DNA of 64,000 nucleotides, taken from CAYJBH01 sp964369965. Lineage in GTDB: Bacteria > Bacillota > Clostridia > Oscillospirales > Ruminococcaceae. Numbering within the stretch: position 1 is the stretch's first letter; each line of letters starts with the position of its first letter. A model generated the notes under the pieces. That model saw only the letters and a list, made by a program, of their open reading frames with translations. It was not told the origin of the DNA and ran no database searches. Made by a program: the position numbers and the translations under genes. Positions 61,390 through 64,000 of this stretch are shown in pieces. Where the stretch lies: assembly GCA_964369965.1 (NCBI GenBank), contig CAYJGF010000013.1:9723-73722 (forward strand). Direction: 5' to 3'.

Positions 61390-62463
61390 ATGACTACATT
61401 AGAAAACTATCTGTCCATCATAAACTACGGCGGCTACGACTATATGCCGACCGAGCTGAACTTTTGCCCCCTTATCGAACAAAAGTACCGCGACAATGTC
61501 GGCGGTGATATGCACTACCTCGACTATTTCGACATACCGGTGCGAAACGTTGCGGAAGATGATATCCCAAAGGTGCGCAGTTTTGACGAATTTTCACGAT
61601 ATGTGAAAAAAGAGGACTACCCCGAGGACACCTATATAAACGGTCTCGCACTGATGTTCGAGCCGTCAAAAGACAACACCCATTACAATCATCAACGATA
61701 TATGCTTGCCGCCTGTGAAGAGCTTGACGAGATCAAGGAATTTGAGATAATTACCCTCCAAAAAAACAGGCTTGACTTCCTGCGTGAAAATGTAGATAAT
61801 TTACATAGCAAGGGTCATGTCGCGAGAGGGCACATGGGCGCTACCATATGGGAGACGGCGTGGGGTCTGCGTGGCATGGAGGAATTGATGGTGGACATGC
61901 TGTGCAACGAGAATATCGCGCTTGAAATATTTGACAAGGTCACCGAGTTGTCACTGCAGCGCGCCGCCGACTTTGCAAAGGCAGGTTGTGATGTAATTTG
62001 GCTCGGGGATGATATAGGGACACAACACAGCACACTTATGAGCGAGCAGATGTACACCGAGTGGATAAAGCCACGGCTCAAAGCGGTCATCAACACTATA
62101 AAGGGCATCAACCCCAATATAAAGGTTTTCTATCATTCCTGCGGTTATGTGGAGCCGTTCATACCGCATCTTATCGAGGCTGGCATCGATGTGCTCAACC
62201 CGATACAGCCAGAGTGTATGGATTTTGAAAAAATTTATTCCACCTATAAAGGTAGTGTAGCTTTTCACGGCTCTATCGGCACACAGACGACATTTCCCTT
62301 TGGCAGTGCAAAGGAGGTGTACGACAAGGTGATCGAAAATCTTGATATTGCCGGCAAAAACGGCGGTCTGCTAATCGCCCCGACCCACATGCTACAGCCG
62401 GAGGTGCCGTGGGAAAATATTGTGGCATATACAAAAGCATGTTACGATTACAATAGGAGATAA
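61390..62463 (+). CDS. Uroporphyrinogen-decarboxylase-fold protein (methyltransferase-like)
   Basis: A 357-residue URO-D family protein. Instead of the N-terminal Arg residues used to bind porphyrin propionates, it has FYHSCGYVEPF (H249, C251), the HxCG zinc motif of corrinoid methyltransferases of the MtaA/MtbA type. The third Cys expected about 75 residues later is not obvious; GLLIAPTHMLQP is there instead. No heme genes and no corrinoid protein are near. It lies between sugar permeases and a sulfatase. URO-D-fold proteins of unknown function are recurrent in clostridial sugar operons. A role in demethylating or otherwise modifying an imported sugar is inference. Confidence 0.8.
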   Translation: MTTLENYLSIINYGGYDYMPTELNFCPLIEQKYRDNVGGDMHYLDYFDIPVRNVAEDDIPKVRSFDEFSRYVKKEDYPEDTYINGLALMFEPSKDNTHYNHQRYMLAACEELDEIKEFEIITLQKNRLDFLRENVDNLHSKGHVARGHMGATIWETAWGLRGMEELMVDMLCNENIALEIFDKVTELSLQRAADFAKAGCDVIWLGDDIGTQHSTLMSEQMYTEWIKPRLKAVINTIKGINPNIKVFYHSCGYVEPFIPHLIEAGIDVLNPIQPECMDFEKIYSTYKGSVAFHGSIGTQTTFPFGSAKEVYDKVIENLDIAGKNGGLLIAPTHMLQPEVPWENIVAYTKACYDYNRR

Positions 62464-62465
62464 TC

Positions 62466-63917
62466 ATGAACAAAAGACCGAATATACTTTTTGCAATAGC
62501 GGACGATGCCGGACATTTTGGTCTCGGTGACAGTAGTTTTGTGAGGACACCCAATATTAAAAGCATATGTGATCGGGGTTTTGAGTTTAAGAACACCTTT
62601 ACCCCAAGCCCTAAATGTGCTCCCTCTCGCGCCGCGCTTTTAACCGGTCGGTATCCGTGGCAACTTGAGGACGCGTTTAATCACTGGTGTTATTTCCCAC
62701 CGGGTTATAAATTCATCCCGGACTATCTGGACGAGGCAGGCTATTTCACCGGCTATACCGGCAAAGGGTGGGAGCCGGGTGATTGGGAACGCGCAGGTTA
62801 TAAAAGAAACCCTGCCGGCAATCACTATATGGAGCACACGCTGACACCGCCGGAAAATTCCTTGATAAGAAGTTGCGACTATGCCGAGAACTTCAAAAGT
62901 TTTCTCGACGAACGCCCCGACGACAGCCCGTTTTATTTTTGGTACGGTTGTTATGAACCGCATCGCCCCTATAGCCCGTGTGAGGGACTCCGCAACGGTA
63001 AAAAGTTTGATGATATCGACTATATCCCCTCCTACTGGCCGGACAGTGAGATGACAAAAATAGACATGTTGGATTACGCTTTTGAGATAGAGTGGTTTGA
63101 TGCTCATCTCGGACGAATGCTCACCGAGCTGGAAAGACGAGGGGAGCTGGACAACACGCTTATTATAGTCACCACCGACAACGGTTGCCCTTTCCCGAGG
63201 GTCAAAGGGCAGATGTATGAACAGGATTTTCACCTGCCGATGGTCGGTATGTGGGGCAATAGGTTAGGCAAAAGGGTCGTTGTGGATGATTTTATTATGT
63301 TTAACGATATAGCCCCGACTCTCTTAGAGGCGGCAGGGGTTGAAAAACCGAGTGAAGTCACCGGCAACAGCTTTTTGTATGCTTTTGACGCTACACAGGA
63401 TGGTTTTATAGATAAAGAGCGAACAAAAGCATTTCTCGGCAGAGAGCAACAGGATCTCGGTCGATACGACGATGTGGGTTATCCGGTTCGTTGTTTGCGA
63501 AATGACCAATATCTGTTAGCACACAACAAATTCCCCGAAAGAGGTCCTGCCGGTGTGGAGGAGACCGGCTATACCAACGCCGACTCCAGTCTTGTCAAGG
63601 AGGAGATACTCCGGCAGCATAAACAGGGTGATGATTATTACTTTAACCTGTCGTTCGGTCTGCGCCCCGAGTATGAGCTGTACGATATAATTGCCGATCC
63701 GGAGTGTATGAACAATCTCGCGGACAAAGAGGAATTTTGCAATCTTCTTGAAAGTATGAAAAAGGAGCTCACCGAATTTCTCCAAAAAACCGATGACCCC
63801 GCCGAAGAAGATCCCCTATATTTTGATAAAATGCACCTTGCAATCTCAGATGGAAAGAGTGGACTTCACTCCTGGAAAGCATATAAGGAAGGACGTTGGG
63901 AGAAACAGGGGTACTAA
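62466..63917 (+). CDS. Type I sulfatase D, sulfamidase-like subfamily
   Basis: A 483-residue sulfatase. Cys51 in SPKCAPSRAALLTG is the formylglycine precursor; FAIADDAGHFG provides the N-terminal metal Asp pair. The second metal motif reads VTTDNGCPFPRVKG, a DNG-FPR form typical of the N-sulfoglucosamine sulfohydrolase-like group rather than the DHG form of the other three sulfatases here. No signal peptide. It starts 2 bp after the URO-D-fold gene and ends the third operon, 6 bp before the convergent araD. The substrate class is thus probably distinct from sulfatases A-C. Confidence 0.92.
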   Translation: MNKRPNILFAIADDAGHFGLGDSSFVRTPNIKSICDRGFEFKNTFTPSPKCAPSRAALLTGRYPWQLEDAFNHWCYFPPGYKFIPDYLDEAGYFTGYTGKGWEPGDWERAGYKRNPAGNHYMEHTLTPPENSLIRSCDYAENFKSFLDERPDDSPFYFWYGCYEPHRPYSPCEGLRNGKKFDDIDYIPSYWPDSEMTKIDMLDYAFEIEWFDAHLGRMLTELERRGELDNTLIIVTTDNGCPFPRVKGQMYEQDFHLPMVGMWGNRLGKRVVVDDFIMFNDIAPTLLEAAGVEKPSEVTGNSFLYAFDATQDGFIDKERTKAFLGREQQDLGRYDDVGYPVRCLRNDQYLLAHNKFPERGPAGVEETGYTNADSSLVKEEILRQHKQGDDYYFNLSFGLRPEYELYDIIADPECMNNLADKEEFCNLLESMKKELTEFLQKTDDPAEEDPLYFDKMHLAISDGKSGLHSWKAYKEGRWEKQGY

Positions 63918-63923
63918 CCCCTG

Positions 63924-64000
63924 TCACTGCCCATAATACGCCCCATCGCCGTGCTTTCGCAAATAATGCTTATCCAGCAGTTCCTTTTGCATAGGTGGCA
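63924..64000 (-). CDS. araD: L-ribulose-5-phosphate 4-epimerase, C-terminal end (cut by window edge)
   Basis: Only the last 24 codons are inside the window. They read ELLDKHYLRKHGDGAYYGQ before TGA, the strongly conserved C-terminus of AraD, with the family ending YYGQ. AraD converts L-ribulose-5-phosphate to D-xylulose-5-phosphate in arabinose catabolism, which links the GH51 and GH43 enzymes to central metabolism. The rest of the gene continues beyond base 64000. Confidence 0.85.
   Translation of the reverse strand, partial: PPMQKELLDKHYLRKHGDGAYYGQ

Noticed and set aside
61390..62463. Heme-pathway uroporphyrinogen decarboxylase (hemE)
   Set aside because: It has an HxCG methyltransferase-type motif, lacks the porphyrin-binding Arg motif and is embedded in a sugar/sulfatase operon without heme genes.
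1..64000. tRNA, rRNA or well-known riboswitch genes
   Set aside because: No cloverleaf, rRNA or recognisable riboswitch core was seen by eye; tRNAscan and Rfam searches would be needed to exclude them fully.

Overview
The window looks like the chromosome of an endospore-forming, anaerobic member of the Clostridia. A pro-sigma-K gene, the YfmF/YfmH peptidase pair, the TrmK-Nif3 pair, RqcH, a two-subunit iron-sulfur serine dehydratase and PadR/HAAS regulation all point that way. No species can be named from sequence alone. Core genes are of moderate GC; the recombinase segment at 25.7-32.1 kb is clearly more AT-rich.

Layout. 1-3.8 kb (+): a GldG-like and a DUF4340-like membrane protein (accessory parts of an ABC-2 system whose ATPase and permease would lie to the left), then a class M sirtuin. 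3.8-14.9 kb (-): a zinc macrodomain ADP-ribosyl hydrolase converging on the sirtuin, glmS, a heterodimeric ABC exporter, a nucleoside-kinase-like protein overlapping an ECF S component, SdaAA/SdaAB and a polytopic membrane protein. 15-22.2 kb (+): an orphan PTS EIIA protein, YfmF/YfmH, Lgt, TrmK, a Nif3 protein and RqcH. 22.2-25 kb: a 31-residue membrane peptide, a possible CBM9-like protein, a REP-type Y1 transposase, PadR and a HAAS membrane protein.

25-32.1 kb: sigK is cut within sigma region 4.2, just before its recognition helix. Directly behind it, in opposite orientation, come three tandem large serine recombinases and small element genes. This is the architecture of a skin-type sigK-intervening element, rebuilt by recombination in the sporulating mother cell. 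The missing sigK 3' end was not found in the remaining 38 kb, so the element is either very large, and would then enclose the sugar/sulfatase region, or sigK is permanently broken.

32.1-64 kb: a carbohydrate and sulfate-ester catabolic region with a GH51 arabinofuranosidase, a GH2 enzyme, a GH43 enzyme, four Cys-type sulfatases, three solute-binding protein plus permease sets without an ATPase, two membrane-bound AraC regulators, a YesM/YesN-like two-component system, a URO-D-fold protein and the 3' end of araD. None of the hydrolases or sulfatases carries a signal peptide, while the binding proteins are lipoproteins. The simplest model is uptake of sulfated arabinose-containing oligosaccharides followed by desulfation and hydrolysis in the cytoplasm, with arabinose entering the pentose phosphate pathway through AraD. 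Stem-loops follow all three binding-protein genes, and the third is followed by a striking array of perfect hairpins flanked by a 25-bp direct repeat.
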